Positions 1-11,326 of a stretch of 64,000 bases of DNA are shown here, piece by piece. Origin of the DNA: Prorocentrum cordatum. Its lineage: Eukaryota; Sar; Dinophyceae; Prorocentrales; Prorocentraceae. The stretch lies in NCBI GenBank assembly GCA_963575745.1, contig CAUYUJ010001348.1, positions 62,001 through 126,000 on the forward strand, given 5' to 3'. The translations under genes and the position numbers were made by a program. How positions within the stretch are numbered: position 1 is the stretch's first letter; every line of letters starts with the position of its first letter. Below the pieces are notes generated by a model that saw only the letters and a program-made list of their open reading frames with translations, was not told the origin of the DNA and did not search any database.

Positions 1-1112
1 GAGACTCGAGGTGCACTGGGATGGGAGGGCGGCTCCTCGCCAAAATCCTGCGAGCCTGTCCCGCCAGGGGGCGAAGAGCCTGGGTCCCCAACCACATCCC
101 CAAAAAGTCCCTCGCACTCCGCACGCACTTTATCGCGTGCACACTCTACCTGAACCACACGCTTCTTCTTTGCAAGGGAAGATTTAGAGCCAGGGGAGGG
201 GAGGGAGGAAGGGCGGGGAACCTGCGGCAGCTTGGATGGAAGCTCAGGGGATCTGGTGAGCAATTGGGCTCCCTGTCCGCGGAACCTCAAGAGAAGACCA
301 CAATGTGTTTTCCAGGGCGCATCAGTGATTGCCACCAGATCAATTACAGAAGGAATAAAGCTGGCGCTGGCCAGAGCGAAATCCCGCTCAGTGCCTGCGC
401 TCTTACAACTGGCAGTGCACGTGGCTCTGGTATTAGATGCAGACATCACAACGCCATCTACCTCCGAAACAAATCTTTGCTTACGAATGTCATCTGGCGC
501 CATATTCCAGCCGGCCATCGCGATCCACGGGAGCTGCAGACTGCATAACATAGCTCCAAGTCTAGCGAAACGTTGCGAGTTGCGAGCCGACCAGCCCTCC
601 CCCGAGAAGCCGTAGAAGCTCACCGCGATGAAAGAAAAGCCCTTCATGTCCACAAGAGTCGCCTGGAATCCGTCGAGCGAAGTGTGCCCAGGAGCGTGCA
701 ACTGAGACCGTGAACTGGCTAATGTCGAAATGCTACGATGACCCTGAGCAAGCATCCACTCACCGCCCTCGTTGGAACGATGTTCGAAACCTGCCTGGAC
801 TGGATGCCCGTTGGGTCGAGCTGGGTTGCCGAGAAGCCTCGGGCCCGCCTGGCGAGCCTTCTTCTGCCACTCGGCCATATTCTTGGAGTCAACATGCGTC
901 TCCACAAGCTGTACATAGTTGAAAACTGGATGTTGATCGGAGACAATGTAGTCCCACGCCTTCGGCCCCGCAACAATGATGTTGGCAAAGAACATGGAAC
1001 GCGCATTGGTCTCATCCCTGGCTGAACGCTGGTCAGCCGCACGCGCAGTCGAAGCTGGAGTAGCCGTACCAGTCGACGGACTCGGCGGTGCCACCCCACT
1101 CGACTGCGAGCC
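1..1112 (-). pseudogene. Endonuclease/exonuclease/phosphatase (EEP) domain of a non-LTR retrotransposon, partial at window edge
   Basis: The minus strand is open in one frame from 1112 to the window edge, without a stop, so the protein continues to the left. It reads like the EEP nuclease fold that LINE-type elements use to nick target DNA. Visible landmarks are FFANI near 981-995, a catalytic-type Glu in LVETHV (codon 900-902), a GFQATLVDMKGFSFIAVSF strand around 620-671, WNM near 501-509 and APWKTH near 303-318. The usual Asp of the GDWN motif is Gly here (codon 510-512), so catalysis is doubtful. After the domain comes a Pro/Ser/Lys linker, and the RT would be expected beyond the edge. The same frame continues upstream through a TGA at 1113-1115 into the coiled-coil frame, so both belong to one broken protein. 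The EEP call is from motifs only; the family assignment is inference. Confidence 0.62.
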
Positions 1113-1670
1113 TCACTGGGGCACGCCTCCCGCGGCCGCCGCCGCTGCAGGCTCGGCCTGGGTTGCCTCGCGGGCTGCCCTGGCCGCCTCCAGCTTGACC
1201 GCCGAGTTGCGTGCTGCCGCCTCCTGGATCCTCTTCTCGTTGTCCTCGGTGGACTCCTCAGGCGCCGCGGGGGCTGCTGCTGGGCGGCTCGCCGCAGCGC
1301 CCTGGCCCTGCCCCTCCTGGGGCGCGGCCGCCGCGGAGTCGCCCTCGGTGCCCTTCCTCTTCTTCTTCATCCTGTCGGAGATGACTTCCTTGAGCTGCGC
1401 CATGCGCGCCTGCCAGTCCTTCACCTCCGAGTGCTTGCCCTCCGCAAGCTGCTGGGCCTCGCGGAGCTGCCTCTCCAACTCCTTGAGCTTGTCCTTCTCG
1501 CCGCCCTCGCAGTCAAGCTGGTCGAGCTCCTTGAAGAACGTGTCATCTATGTCGAGCCTGAACAACACCTTGTCGGCAGGTGCTGCATCTGGGGTCGGAG
1601 GCACGACCCCCATCTGCTTGGCCAAGATGATCGCCGCTGTCTTCCTTGCCTCTTCGCATCGAGCAAGAAT
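1113..1670 (-). CDS. Coiled-coil N-terminal part of the same retrotransposon protein
   Basis: This open frame is in register with the EEP frame downstream and is separated from it only by TGA 1113-1115. It begins after a proline-coding (CCT)n tract and contains EEARKTAAIILAKQMG, then a charged heptad-like region (KDKLKELERQLREAQQL), a basic cluster KKKRKG and an Ala/Pro-rich tail ending PQ-stop. Coiled-coil and Ala-rich leaders before the nuclease fit LINE ORFs, where they help with RNA binding or self-association. There is no ATG close to the start (the nearest in-frame ATG follows AKQ). The true start may therefore be a splice acceptor, or lie upstream in the repeat tract. The downstream frame could be reached by readthrough, or the TGA may be a nonsense mutation. 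Confidence 0.5.
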   Translation of the reverse strand: MLARCEEARKTAAIILAKQMGVVPPTPDAAPADKVLFRLDIDDTFFKELDQLDCEGGEKDKLKELERQLREAQQLAEGKHSEVKDWQARMAQLKEVISDRMKKKRKGTEGDSAAAAPQEGQGQGAAASRPAAAPAAPEESTEDNEKRIQEAAARNSAVKLEAARAAREATQAEPAAAAAAGGVPQ

Positions 1671-1671
1671 A

Positions 1672-1765
1672 GGAGGAGGGGGGGGAGGGGGGGGAGGAGG
1701 AGGAGGGGGGGGAGGGGGATGGGCGGGGGGCGAGGACGAGGAGGAGGAGGAGGAGAAGGAGGGGC
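1672..1765. repeat. G/GGA-rich purine tract
   Basis: Uninterrupted purine-rich run of G tracts and GGA triplets. It codes for proline on the minus strand immediately upstream of the coiled-coil frame. Confidence 0.85.
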
Positions 1766-2869
1766 GTGGAATGTGCAGTTTCAGAAGGCCTTACGGTTGC
1801 CACAGTGGAAACTCTGGAACGGGCGGCCGCGCCCTGCTCGACTGTTAGCGCGGGCCGAGCGCCATCTAAGTTGTCTGGCCCCTGCCCCTCCCCGCGCGAC
1901 CGAGATGAGAGCAGGGCCATTTCATAGCGGGGTCGGAGCTTTCTAAGCTTGTCACCCGCGTCGAGAATGATTTCGGTCGGCGCCCCGGATCGCGCGCGCC
2001 AGTCAGATTCGGGCAGCCGCCCAGCGTGCGCCGCGCCAGGTTCGCAATGCAATTTGAATATGCGCCGCCGCTCGCCTGTGAGATCCCAGAGGGCTATGGG
2101 CGCGTCGAATATCGGGGGGCTGGAGTGATTTGCCCAGCCAGGGCGAGCGCGCGTTTCTTCGGTTGCAGGGGGGGGCGGGGGGCGACGAGCAGAGAGGAAT
2201 GATGAGAGCGCGTGGGTCGTTGACTAAGAAGTGGGCTGCTTAATTCAAAAGAAGATCGCAAACTTGGCGGGGCCCGACCTTGCCCGGCCAGGAGCGCGGG
2301 GCCTCCGGCCCAAGCCTCGGCTCTTGCTGCTTGCGCAGCGCGCGCCAGTGCGCGAGTGCTTCGCGACAGTGGCCCAGGGGCCAATGCAGCTGGCGGCGCG
2401 CATGGGCAGGCATTGCCTTTCGTGGCAATCCAGAGGCCCAGGCCGAATCTCAAAAAACAAATGACAAGTAAAAGTCCAGTGGCGTCCTGGAGCGCGCCAG
2501 TTCCAGGAGTGCCTTTCTTGCTGTCCAGCGCCTAGCTAAGCAAGTGCGCGATTGCGTTCGACGTGGTGAAGGGGGGTTTCCTGAGTGCCGAAATCATTTC
2601 GCATGGGGGCTGCGGGCTCGAGCTTTAATTGGGCTTGGTTGCGCGAGGCGTTCGGGCGATAATCTCCGACGCGCACGAGAAACAAACGAAATTGGCAGGA
2701 CTGGGTTCGAAAGGGCCATTCGACGGAGCTGGGCCAGTCAGGAAGTTCTGCACTGGGGCAGGTCAACTTGGGTCCTCAAGTTTCTCCTGGATAGCCCCTC
2801 GGAGAGCTAAGCGGGTTTCAATGGAAGCCGGTGGCGCAGGCTGGGCCAACTTCCTCTCCGCGGCCCCCA
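1766..2869. other. Unassigned GC-rich stretch
   Basis: Short overlapping frames occur on both strands. None shows a recognisable domain, and I see no repeat structure apart from short G runs near 2165-2185. Confidence 0.4.
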
Positions 2870-3470
2870 AGCAGGCGCCCCCGCGGCAAATCCTGCGGGG
2901 TCGCGGCGTATTCCAGCATGCGTTTTCCTACTTGCTCCCAGTGCGTTCACCGGAAACCTTTCCGCAGCTCCGCCGAAGCTCGTTGGGGGGCTCCTGCGAA
3001 GCTCCTATCCTCGAGCTTGCGAACTCTTTCTCCGGCCGTCCTTTCCGGCGCCCCCCGCGAGCTTTCCAGGCTCCCGAGCGTCCTCTCAGGCCCCCTTGCG
3101 CGCGTCCGCTTTCCGAGCTTTCAGATGCGCCCAAGGGTGGCGACGCGCGTTGCGCGTTCCGTTTTGACCCCGGATAGCTCACTGAAAGCTAAGGGTTGCA
3201 GAGAAGAGGCCGGCGGCGCGAGGTCGCCCCAGTGCTCTTTCCGGCGCTGGTCAAGCAGCCTGGCAGCGCCTTCTGTCAGCGCGTTCCTGCCGGCGTCTTC
3301 CTGCTCGTTTTCAATGCGCGTGCAAAGCTCCTTTCTCGAGCTTGCAAGTTCCCCGGGCACCTCTTCGAGCCCTCTCGCATGCGCCCCCGAAAGGCTTCCG
3401 CGCGCTTTGGGCTGGGCCGCCATCAGGTTTCTGGACGCCGCAAATTATGGTGAAACGGGTGAGATCTAAC
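2870..3470 (+). repeat. Dispersed repeat, copy 1 (with internal duplication)
   Basis: About 2905-3110 and 3270-3460 resemble each other. Both resemble the reverse complement of 6745-7110. Shared words include CCTTTCCGCAG, TCGAGCTTGCGA and a GCTTGCAAG block, and the 3' ends match in spacing (GCGCTTTGGG against GCGCTTCGGA, then TTTCTGGAC against TTTTGGAC). Long frames across it carry no recognisable domain. It is probably a transposon relic; the type is unknown. Confidence 0.55.
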
Positions 3471-6067
3471 GGCGCAAAAGCTCTGTTGGACGAATATTCC
3501 CGCTGGTGTGACATGCTCTGGGAGGCGGCCGAATCGCCTCGCCGCTGCGCCGGAATCGTTCAGCCCGCAGCGCCTCTGCCTCCCGCTGCCGCTGTTCGCG
3601 ATGTCAGCAAGGCTTGCTCCGAGAGGTCTGCGGTCAGTCTGGGCGGATTCCAGCGCGGGCATCTTTCGCGCGTGCCCGAGGCTGGCATTCAGACATTTAT
3701 CTGCCTTCTTGGGATTTCAAGATGTCTGGAGAATTGCCGCCTCATCTCCCATGGGTCGTCGTGGCGCCCCGGCCGAGTGCCTCCGAGGGGTGCCGGGGAT
3801 TCAGATGGATTGGCTTGGGTGGCTCCAAAGGGCGCCAGCCGAATGCCTTCAAGGGGGCGCCCCCGGAAGTGCGCGGGCAAATTGGATTGCCGATGGCGGG
3901 CCGAGAACGTCTATCATAAATGCGGCGGAAGCAATACCTTCGCGGCGAATCCCCCTGCTCGTCAGAGGGGGCCGCAACTGGCCTTTTCCGGGGCCGCCTC
4001 TTCTACGGGGGTATCTCTCGAGGCATGCTGCAGCGGGGCTGCTGAAAGATGATCTCTAACCTTGCCTTCTACAATTCCACCGCGCGGCCCGCGCCGCTGC
4101 CGCGTTGAGGGGCGCGGAAGAAAATTCTCGGGGATGTTGCGTGCTTCTCGGGGCAGTCCTGCTGGGTGCCACTTTGCTATTGTTCATGCAAGGATATGCG
4201 ATGTTCGTGGATTCAACAGGATCACCGAGCTCAGCGCCGCAATGTAATTCGACTTCTACTTGGCGTGGTTTCTCGATCGCGGCGCGCGGCGCGAGCGAGG
4301 GTTTTTTTTCTCGGTGGCTCGCGAAGGCGGCCGGGCAGCTCGCGGGCGTGATCCGGGATGAGCTGGGCGCCGCCCATCGACGAGCGCCCCCTGGTCGCGC
4401 CCTCTTCGGCGCCGGGCAGGAACGTCATGGGCGCATTGGGGTCGCGGGCGGGGGGGGGGCCAGCGAACGACGGCCATCTCAGTTCGGACTTTCCGAGCGG
4501 GCAATCCAGTCGCCGCAGCCGTGCGGTCGAGGCGGACTGAGTGTATGGAACATATTCGAATTGTACCAGATGCTGATGTATTGTCAGAGCTGCGAAAATC
4601 TATGCAATCAGTGCCTTGCGAATTTGCGAAGAGTTGGGCTGTCGGCCATGGGGCCATAATGCGCGTGTGGAAGTAAGTCCATAAATGCCAATGTCGATCT
4701 GGTGGATTATGAAGCAGACGCATGGGCTCTGGCTTCCGTGGTCCGTTGGGCTCATGGGGCTTGGCGGGTCAACATTGGCAATGTGGCAATGGGCATGTCT
4801 TTTGCCCAAACCGGGTACTAGACATCGCCATTTTCGAGGTCCTGTCGCGGCGGCTGCGCACTTCATGAACAACATCGGCTGGGATTTGAAGTCACCTGCT
4901 GCGCGCGCACCAGCGCCAACTTCAATCTCTGGCGGACATATTGCCCGTGCATCTGGGGCGTGGGCTCCTGGACGCATGCGCCCGGACGTGTGGGGTTAGG
5001 GAAGCCGCCGGCCTCAGACGCGTCCAGAAGTTTCCAAGCTGTGTTTCGATCTTGCCAGGGGGGTTTTGAATGTTTCAGGGGGAGACCAACGTGCCGCTGG
5101 GGAGAAGGCGCTGGTCGGGTCAATTTCGTGGCAAACTGATTGGGCCACCAGTGAAGCCTCGCAATCAAGATATCTCTCTGGGGACTGGTGCGCACTGCGC
5201 GGCTGTAGCGGCGATAGCATCTTGCGGCGGTTTTTCAATGCCCGTCTAAGGAGGCTGCGACCAAAATGCGTGAGATTCCACCAAAAGGCCTGGTAGACAA
5301 ACGTGTGAACGATGAGGTGACACGAATGTATTGCATCATTTGGGATCATGTCCTCACCCTTGCTCGGATCCTGATTCCATATCTCGCCTTGGTAGGAATT
5401 TTGCGACGCAGGTCAGGCGAGTAGGTGGGGGCATTGTAAAGGGTTATCGCTGTCGAGTGGGGCCCCTCACAGGCTCCGATGGCACCTGCAATAGGTCTGG
5501 CATCGTGGCGTTGGATCGAGCTGCGTGGGCTGTCTGTGGGTTCTCCAAAACCGGTGTCCTAAAAGTCCAGGTCGCTGGCCCGATCGGTTTCTGTTTCGTC
5601 CCAAACCATTAAGACAAGGTAACATGTAGGGTTTTAATATTGCGGCAGATTTTGACATGCGAGTCCACCGCCTGTGTGGACTGCAAGTCGGTGATCGACG
5701 GTTTTCACAAGCGTCTTGCTGTCATGCTATTCTATCTTGGCATGTTGGCGGGCACTTTCAGGACAGCACTTGTCAACGACAATAGCAAGTTTCTCTCTGA
5801 GTCCATCAAAGTCAAACCCGCCAGGAGATCGACGCAGTGCTGCAAGAGGACACGCAAACTTTCGAATTTGCCAATCCATGTGACATACCCACTCGATCAA
5901 CCCTCCAAATGCAACCGTCGTTTGATCCGTCGTCGTTGCCAGAACTTACGGGGCAAGTGAAACAGGCCGCCATCATTCCAAAGTTTATGCCCAAGGTCCT
6001 TGGGTTTTGTTCGCGTCGCAACAGAGTGCCGAGGGGGCAAGCAAGAGGAAACCCCGAAGAAGGCAAC
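3471..6067. other. Unassigned stretch, no gene identified
   Basis: Up to about 4550 the sequence is GC-rich with frames on both strands. From about 4560 to 6000 it is less GC-rich, with a plus-strand patch near 5260-5430 that reads like decayed coding sequence (hydrophobic run ILIPYLALVGIL) but has several stops. I cannot assign a family. Confidence 0.35.
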
Positions 6068-6625
6068 CGCTGGGGCCTTCTGTTAAGCTCCCTATCGGGC
6101 CACGAAGCGCTGTGCTGGGTGGGGGAACCGCGTGCGAGCGCAGCCGCGGGGGCCTTCGGTGGAGGTTCCTATGGGGCTGCGAAATGTTGTAATAGGTGGG
6201 GGAAGCGCGTGCGAGCGCAGCCACTGGGGCTTCGGTGGAGCTCCCAATGGGGCCACGAAGCGCTGTGCTGGGTGGGGGAAACGCATGAGGCCGCCGCCAC
6301 TGGGGCCTACGGTGGAAGGAAGGCCCCCTTTTGCGGCCGCGAAACGCTGCGCTGGATACGGGAGCCGCGTGCGAGCGCAACCATTGGAGCTTCGGTGGAG
6401 TTCCCAATGGGGCCACGAAGCGCTGTGCCCGGCGGGGGAGCCGCGTGCGAGCTTATCCACTGGGGCGTTCGGTGGAGTTCGGGCGTTCGGTGGAGTTCCG
6501 TATGGGACCGCGTAGCGCAGTGCTGGGTGGGGGAACCGCATACGAGCGCAGCCGCTGGGGCGCCGGTGGAACTCCCGTATGGGGCCATGAAGCGCTGTGC
6601 TGGGTGGGGGACTGGGGTGGCGGAG
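6068..6625. repeat. 77-bp tandem repeat, block 1
   Basis: About seven diverged units of 76-78 bp. The core is CCACGAAGCGCTGTGCTGGG, followed by a G run, a CGCATGCGAGC-type segment and GGCCTTCGGTGGAG. The unit is close to 26 codons and has few stops, so long artificial frames arise on both strands. The block ends in a purine-rich tail at about 6625-6690. Confidence 0.92.
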
Positions 6626-6744
6626 GAGCGCATACTGATGGGGGCAGAGGCAAGGAGGGGGAGCAAGGAGGGGGGGAGGGGTGAAATGACGCGGGGCGCT
6701 GCCTCTTCAAGGATCCTGGCGAAGGACCCTGTCAAATTCCAGTT

Positions 6745-7110
6745 ATGAGCATTTGTGCAGTCCAAAACCCAGATAGCGACGCAGTCCGAAGCGCGTAAAA
6801 CGCTCGTGGGAGACGTTCGCCAGGACGCTGGAAACCATGCTTGGGAGCTTGCAAGCTTGGAAATTGCCGCTAGGCGCTTGCCACGGTGCCGGAAAGCATG
6901 CCTGGGGAGATTGTAGATCGCAAGCTCCGAAAAAGAAAGTTTCCAGAGAGCTTCGAAGGAGCTTCGAAGGACCTGCGGAAAGGCACGCGTATTGGGAACC
7001 AGTCGGAAAAAACTGGCCGGAACACGCTGGAGGGTCAAGCAAATTGCTGCGGGGATGCCTGGCCGGGAGCCTTGAAGAAGAGCTGGCGTAGCCCTGCCTG
7101 CCGGCTTCTT
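6745..7110 (-). repeat. Dispersed repeat, copy 2 (inverted relative to copy 1)
   Basis: Unique-looking DNA between tandem blocks 1 and 2 that matches 2870-3470 in reverse complement. It includes two adjacent CTTCGAAGGAG words at 6950-6975. Confidence 0.55.
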
Positions 7111-7145
7111 ATCTGAAGCCCTCTTAGCTCTCAGAGAGCTAGGAA

Positions 7146-8010
7146 CAGTCGTTGCGGGTATCGCCTTCGGGGGTCTCCTCATGGGGCCATGACGCATGCG
7201 AAGGGTGTGCCGATGTGGGGCGGAGCCACCACGTGGGCGCTGCCACAGGTGCTTCAGGCGGACCCCAATGCGGGGCCGCGAAACGTGCGACGGGTGCGCC
7301 GAAATGGGGCGGGGCCGCCATTGGGGCCTTCGGCGGAGCTCCCTATGGGGCCACGAAGTGCTGTGCTGGTTGGGGGGGAGCATGAGACCGCCGCTGCTGG
7401 GGCGTTCGGTGGAAACCCCCGTATGCGGCCGCGAAGCGCTGCGCTGGGTATGGGAGCCGCATGCGAGCTCTGGGACCTGCGGTGGAGCTCCCTATGGCAC
7501 GCGACGCTATACTGGGTGGGGGAACAACATGCGAGCTCAGCCACTGAAGCCTTCAGTGGGACTTCCTATGGAACCACGAAGCGTTGTGCTGGGTGGGGCA
7601 AACGCATGCGAGCTCAGTCATTGGGGCTTTCGGTGGAGCCCCCTGTGGGGCCACGAAACGCTGTGCTGGGTTGGGAAACCGCATGCGAGCTCAGCCACTG
7701 GGGCCTTCGGCGGAGCCCCCTTATGGGGCCGCGAAGCGCTGGGCCGGGCGGGGGATCCGCATGCGAGCCGCATGCGAGGTCAGCGACTGGGCCTTCGGCG
7801 GAGGTCCCGATGAGACCACGCGAAGCGCTGTGCTTGGTGGGGGAACCGCATGCGAGTTCAGCCGCTGAAGCCTTCGGTGGAGCGCCGTTCCCTATCGGGC
7901 CATCAAGCGCTGTGCTGGGCGGGGGAACCGCATGCGAGCTCAGCCACTGAAGCCTTCCGTGGGGCTCCCGCATGGGGCCACGAAGCGCTGTGCTGGGTGG
8001 GGGAGACGCA
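7146..8010. repeat. 77-bp tandem repeat, block 2
   Basis: About eleven units of the same family as block 1. It opens with a leader (GTCGTTGCGGGTATCGCC, then a GATGTGGGGCGG motif) that is repeated almost word for word at the start of block 3, and closes with a purine tail and GGTGACGCTGGGCGCTG. Block and leader therefore duplicate together as a higher-order unit. Confidence 0.92.
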
Positions 8011-8180
8011 TGCACATGAGGAGAGGAAGGGAAGGAGGGAGGAGGTGAGGTGACGCTGGGCGCTGTCTCTTCAAAACGAGGGCCCAACACCGCAGCATGT
8101 CTGGGCACACGAGGACCCAACACCACAGGACGGTTGGGCAATTATCCTGGCAAAGGGCCCAGCCAGATGCAGTTGTGGGT
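8011..8180. repeat. Inter-block module shared with 35360-35430
   Basis: A purine tail, then GGTGACGCTGGGCGCTG, CTTCAAAACGAGGGCCCAA and ACCGCAGCATG. The same order (GGTGAACGCGGGGCGTTGC, TTCAAAACAAAGTCCCAAGA, CCACAGCATGG) occurs at 35374-35430. A shorter version follows block 1 at 6680-6740. Confidence 0.65.
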
Positions 8181-9535
8181 ACCGTCGTTGCGGGCATCGC
8201 CTTCGGGGGGTCTCCTCATGCGGCCACGACGCATGCGAAGAGTGTGACGATGTGGGGCGGGGCCGCCATGTGGGCGCTGCAACTGGTGGGGGGAATCGCA
8301 TGCGACCGCCGCCACTGGGGCCTTCGGTGGACGCCCCCTTATGGGGCCACGAAGCGCTATGCTGGGAAGGGGGAGTCGCATGCGAAGACCGCCACTGAGG
8401 CCTTCGGTGGAGCTCCATATGTGGCCACGCGAGCATTGCTCCTGGGACCTTTGGTGGGGTCCTCAATTCGGCCACGAAGCGCTGTGCTGGACGGGGGAAC
8501 CGCATGCGAGCTTAGCCACTGGGGCCTTCGGTGGAGCTCCATATGAAACCACGAAGCGCTGTGCTGGGTGGGGGGGCCGCATGCGACCGCAGCAAGTGGG
8601 GCCTTCGGTGAAGCTCCCCATGGGGCCACGGAGCGCTGCACTTGGTGGGGGAACCGCATGCGAACTAAACATCTGTGGCCTTCGGTGGAGCTCTCCAACG
8701 GGCCACGAAGCGCTGTGCTGGGTGGGGGCACTGCGTGCGAACTCAACAACTGTGGCCTTCGGTGGAGGTCCCTATGGGGCCACGAAGCGCTGTGCTGGGT
8801 GGGGGAACCGCATGCGAACTCAGCCACTGGGGCGTTCGGTGGGGCTTTCCCATGGGGGCACGGAGCGCTGTGCTGGGTGGGGGAACCGCATGCGAGCTCA
8901 GCCACTGGGGTCTTCGGTGGGGCGCTCCTTGGGGCCACGAAGCGCTGTGCTGGGCGGGGGAACCGCATGCGAGCTCAGCCAGTGGGGCCTCCGGTGGAGG
9001 TCCCGATGGGGCCACGAGAAACGCTGTATTGGGTGGGGGGCCCGCGTGCGAGCTCAGCCACTGGGGCCTTTGGTGCCCCATGGGGCCGCGGAGCGGTGTG
9101 CTGGGCGGGAGAAACGCATGCGAGCTCAACAACTGGGGCGTTCGGCGGAGTTCCCCATGTGGCCACGAATCGCTGTGCTGGGTGGGGTGGGGGGGGGGCG
9201 CACGCGAGCTCAGCCACTGGGGCTTGCGGTGGAGCCCCCTGTGGGGCCACGAAACGGTGTGCTGGGTGGGGGAACCGCATGCGAACTCAGCCATTGAGGC
9301 GTTCGGTGGGGCCCCCTTATGGGGCCGCGAAGCGCTGTGCTGAGTGGGGGATCCGCATGCGAGCTGAGCAAGTGGGCCCTTCGGTGGAAGTCCTCATGGG
9401 ACCACGCGAAGCGCTGGGGGGAACAACATGCGAGCTCAGCCACTGAAGTTTTCAGTGGGCTCCCTATGGGGCCACGAATCGCCGTGCTGGGTGGGGGGGG
9501 GCGCATGCTGATGAGGGGGGGGGGGAGGGGCGAGG
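8181..9535. repeat. 77-bp tandem repeat, block 3
   Basis: The longest block, about 17 units, and the most regular. The spacing of the GCGCTG core is 77-78 bp at 8701, 8778 and 8856. It starts with the same leader as block 2 and ends in a poly-purine tail at about 9495-9535. Frames of more than 200 codons on both strands are a by-product of the unit length. Confidence 0.93.
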
Positions 9536-10214
9536 TGACGTGACCATGGAATGTACCAATTCACCACTGGGGAATTGACCAATTCACCCAGGAATGTGCT
9601 AGTTTACTGGGGAACTGTTTTTCCCCCCCGCTGGACCTCCCAATGGCCCGCGAACGCGGGGACACTTGTGCGGTTCGCATCCCCGCCAGGCCCGCGAGTT
9701 CTCGACGAGGGAGAGGACGACTACGCAGGGAAGAAAGGGAAGCGGGGAGTGGACGAAGGGGGGGGGGGCGGGGGGGAGGGGGGAGCAAGGGCGGGGCGCG
9801 CGGTGCTCTACTCAGAACGAGAAACCAAACCAAGGGAGGGCTGGGAACCGTCCAGAGAGGCTCCGAGAGGCACCCAAGGTGGCATGTCTCCTCGCCCTTC
9901 TCCGCCTTCTCCTCCTCTTCCTCGTCCTCCGCCTGTTCCTTCCTCCTTTCTCCCTTCTCCCCCCCTTCCCCTTTCCCTGCTCCTCCTCCCCCTCCTCCTC
10001 CGATTCCTCCTCCATCCTCCCCCTTTTGGGGGCGCGGCGCGCGGCCCTTTACTTCGCCTCTCGTCCGCCTTCCCGATCGGGGCAGCTCGCCTGGGCGCTG
10101 TCCGTGGATGGGCCGGCGAAGGCAACGTGGAGCGTCTCGGACAGCTCTGGCCCCGGGCTCTTCTTGCAACCTCGATGCCTTTGGCCCCGCCAGCTCGTGC
10201 CCCAGATGCCTCAT
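9536..10214. other. Low-complexity G-rich and CCT-rich DNA, no gene
   Basis: Contains a short direct repeat of CCAATTCACC (9553, 9579), a G-rich run at 9755-9790 and a CT-rich tract at 9890-10025. Frames on both strands are compositional. Confidence 0.55.
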
Positions 10215-10790
10215 CTAGGGTCGGCTACAAACGCATCTGCCTGGCTCCTCGCGCGAACACACATCCTCCCATCGCCGATGAGGCCACCGCTCCAAACTTC
10301 TGGGGTTGCAGTCGCAGCCAGGTCTCGGCGGCTCCAGAGCAGAATAGTCGCGCTGCTTTCGCAGGCTGAGGCACCCCAGCAGGCGAGGTTGACATGAACT
10401 GCAAGGACACATCGTCCACCAGAGCGCGAAGAGCGATGCGGGGAGATATCTGAGCCCGGCGCTTGCGCGCCCTAAGCGACAACAAAGACAACATGCTGGC
10501 GGCGTGACTGCATCCCGCAAAGATGCCTCGAGCGGACTCGAGGGGCTCCGGGGGGGGCCCATGGGCTAGAATCTCCTGGGTCGTCTGCGAAGGTCAGAGA
10601 GCATCCAAACCAAACGAGGAGAACACACTGTAAGAGTCGCTTCTTTGCTAAACTGGGCTGGCTTGGCCATCTCGACGCGCTTGGCCATGTCGCGCAAAAC
10701 CGAAACGGAGATTTCGCCGAGGAGGGTGGCAAGCACTCCGTTCAAAATGTGACCGAACGCCTTGTCAGTGAAGCTGTGCCCCCCTCCTGG
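10215..10790 (-). pseudogene. LINE-type reverse transcriptase fragment
   Basis: On the minus strand this reads as the palm of a non-LTR reverse transcriptase. It has a GIFAGCSHAASMLSLLSL segment (motif B region) followed about 20 residues on by RALVDDVSLQ, the DD of motif C (about 10400-10425), and then PQKFGAVASSA. The frame is broken by a TGA at 10594-10596 in the RT upstream of motif B, and further upstream it is recognisable only by switching frame. Enzyme family and motif roles are established knowledge; assignment to a LINE follows from the LVDDVS form of motif C. It is unlikely to be functional and is not obviously continuous with the endonuclease at the left edge. Confidence 0.6.
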
Positions 10791-10879
10791 CGCCCCAAAT
10801 TTGTTGGCGGGCATCCGTGCGATGCCACTCGCAAGCGGAGGGCTTCCTCACCTCGTCACGCGCGCGACAGAGGCTCTGG

Positions 10880-11215
10880 GCGAGGGCACTGCCCCCCCCA
10901 GGTTTGTCCAAGCGGCCCGCCCAATCCAACCGCTCGTCTTGCAGCGCAGGCGCCGCCAGCGCGAAGGTGAGGACGGCGTGGGTCTGCCATGTGGCCCATG
11001 GCATAACCGCTGGAAACATGGAAGTAACGCCACCCAGTCCAACCGCTCCCCTGACAGCGCAAGCGCCACCAAGAGAATGGTCGAAGCACGGGACAGCCCC
11101 ACCGTCACGATCAGAAGGCAAGTCGCAGGTACCTGGCCTGCTGGAAATACTGGATACAGCAACACCCAATCCAACCACATTGCCGTCGGCGCAAGCACCA
11201 CCAGGAAGCGGGTTA
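10880..11215. repeat. Degenerate tandem repeat of ~120-130 bp, three units
   Basis: The segment CCAATCCAACCGCTC, then GACAGCGCAAGCGCCACCA, recurs near 10920, 11037 and 11167, each preceded by a GGAAAC/ATACTGG-like stretch in the second and third copies. Confidence 0.6.
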
Positions 11216-11326
11216 GACGAAGAGGAGGGGGGGCAATCTCGGTCAGCACGCAGGCCAGCGGTGGGAGTCTCGGTGTGTCGAGGAAGGAGTCGTCGATCTC
11301 ATGGTCACCCATGTTGTTGGAAGCCG

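Noticed and set aside
6068-9535. Possible CRISPR array or repeat protein gene
   Set aside because: The entire unit is repeated, with no conserved-repeat/unique-spacer alternation and no cas genes. Open frames on both strands follow from unit length.
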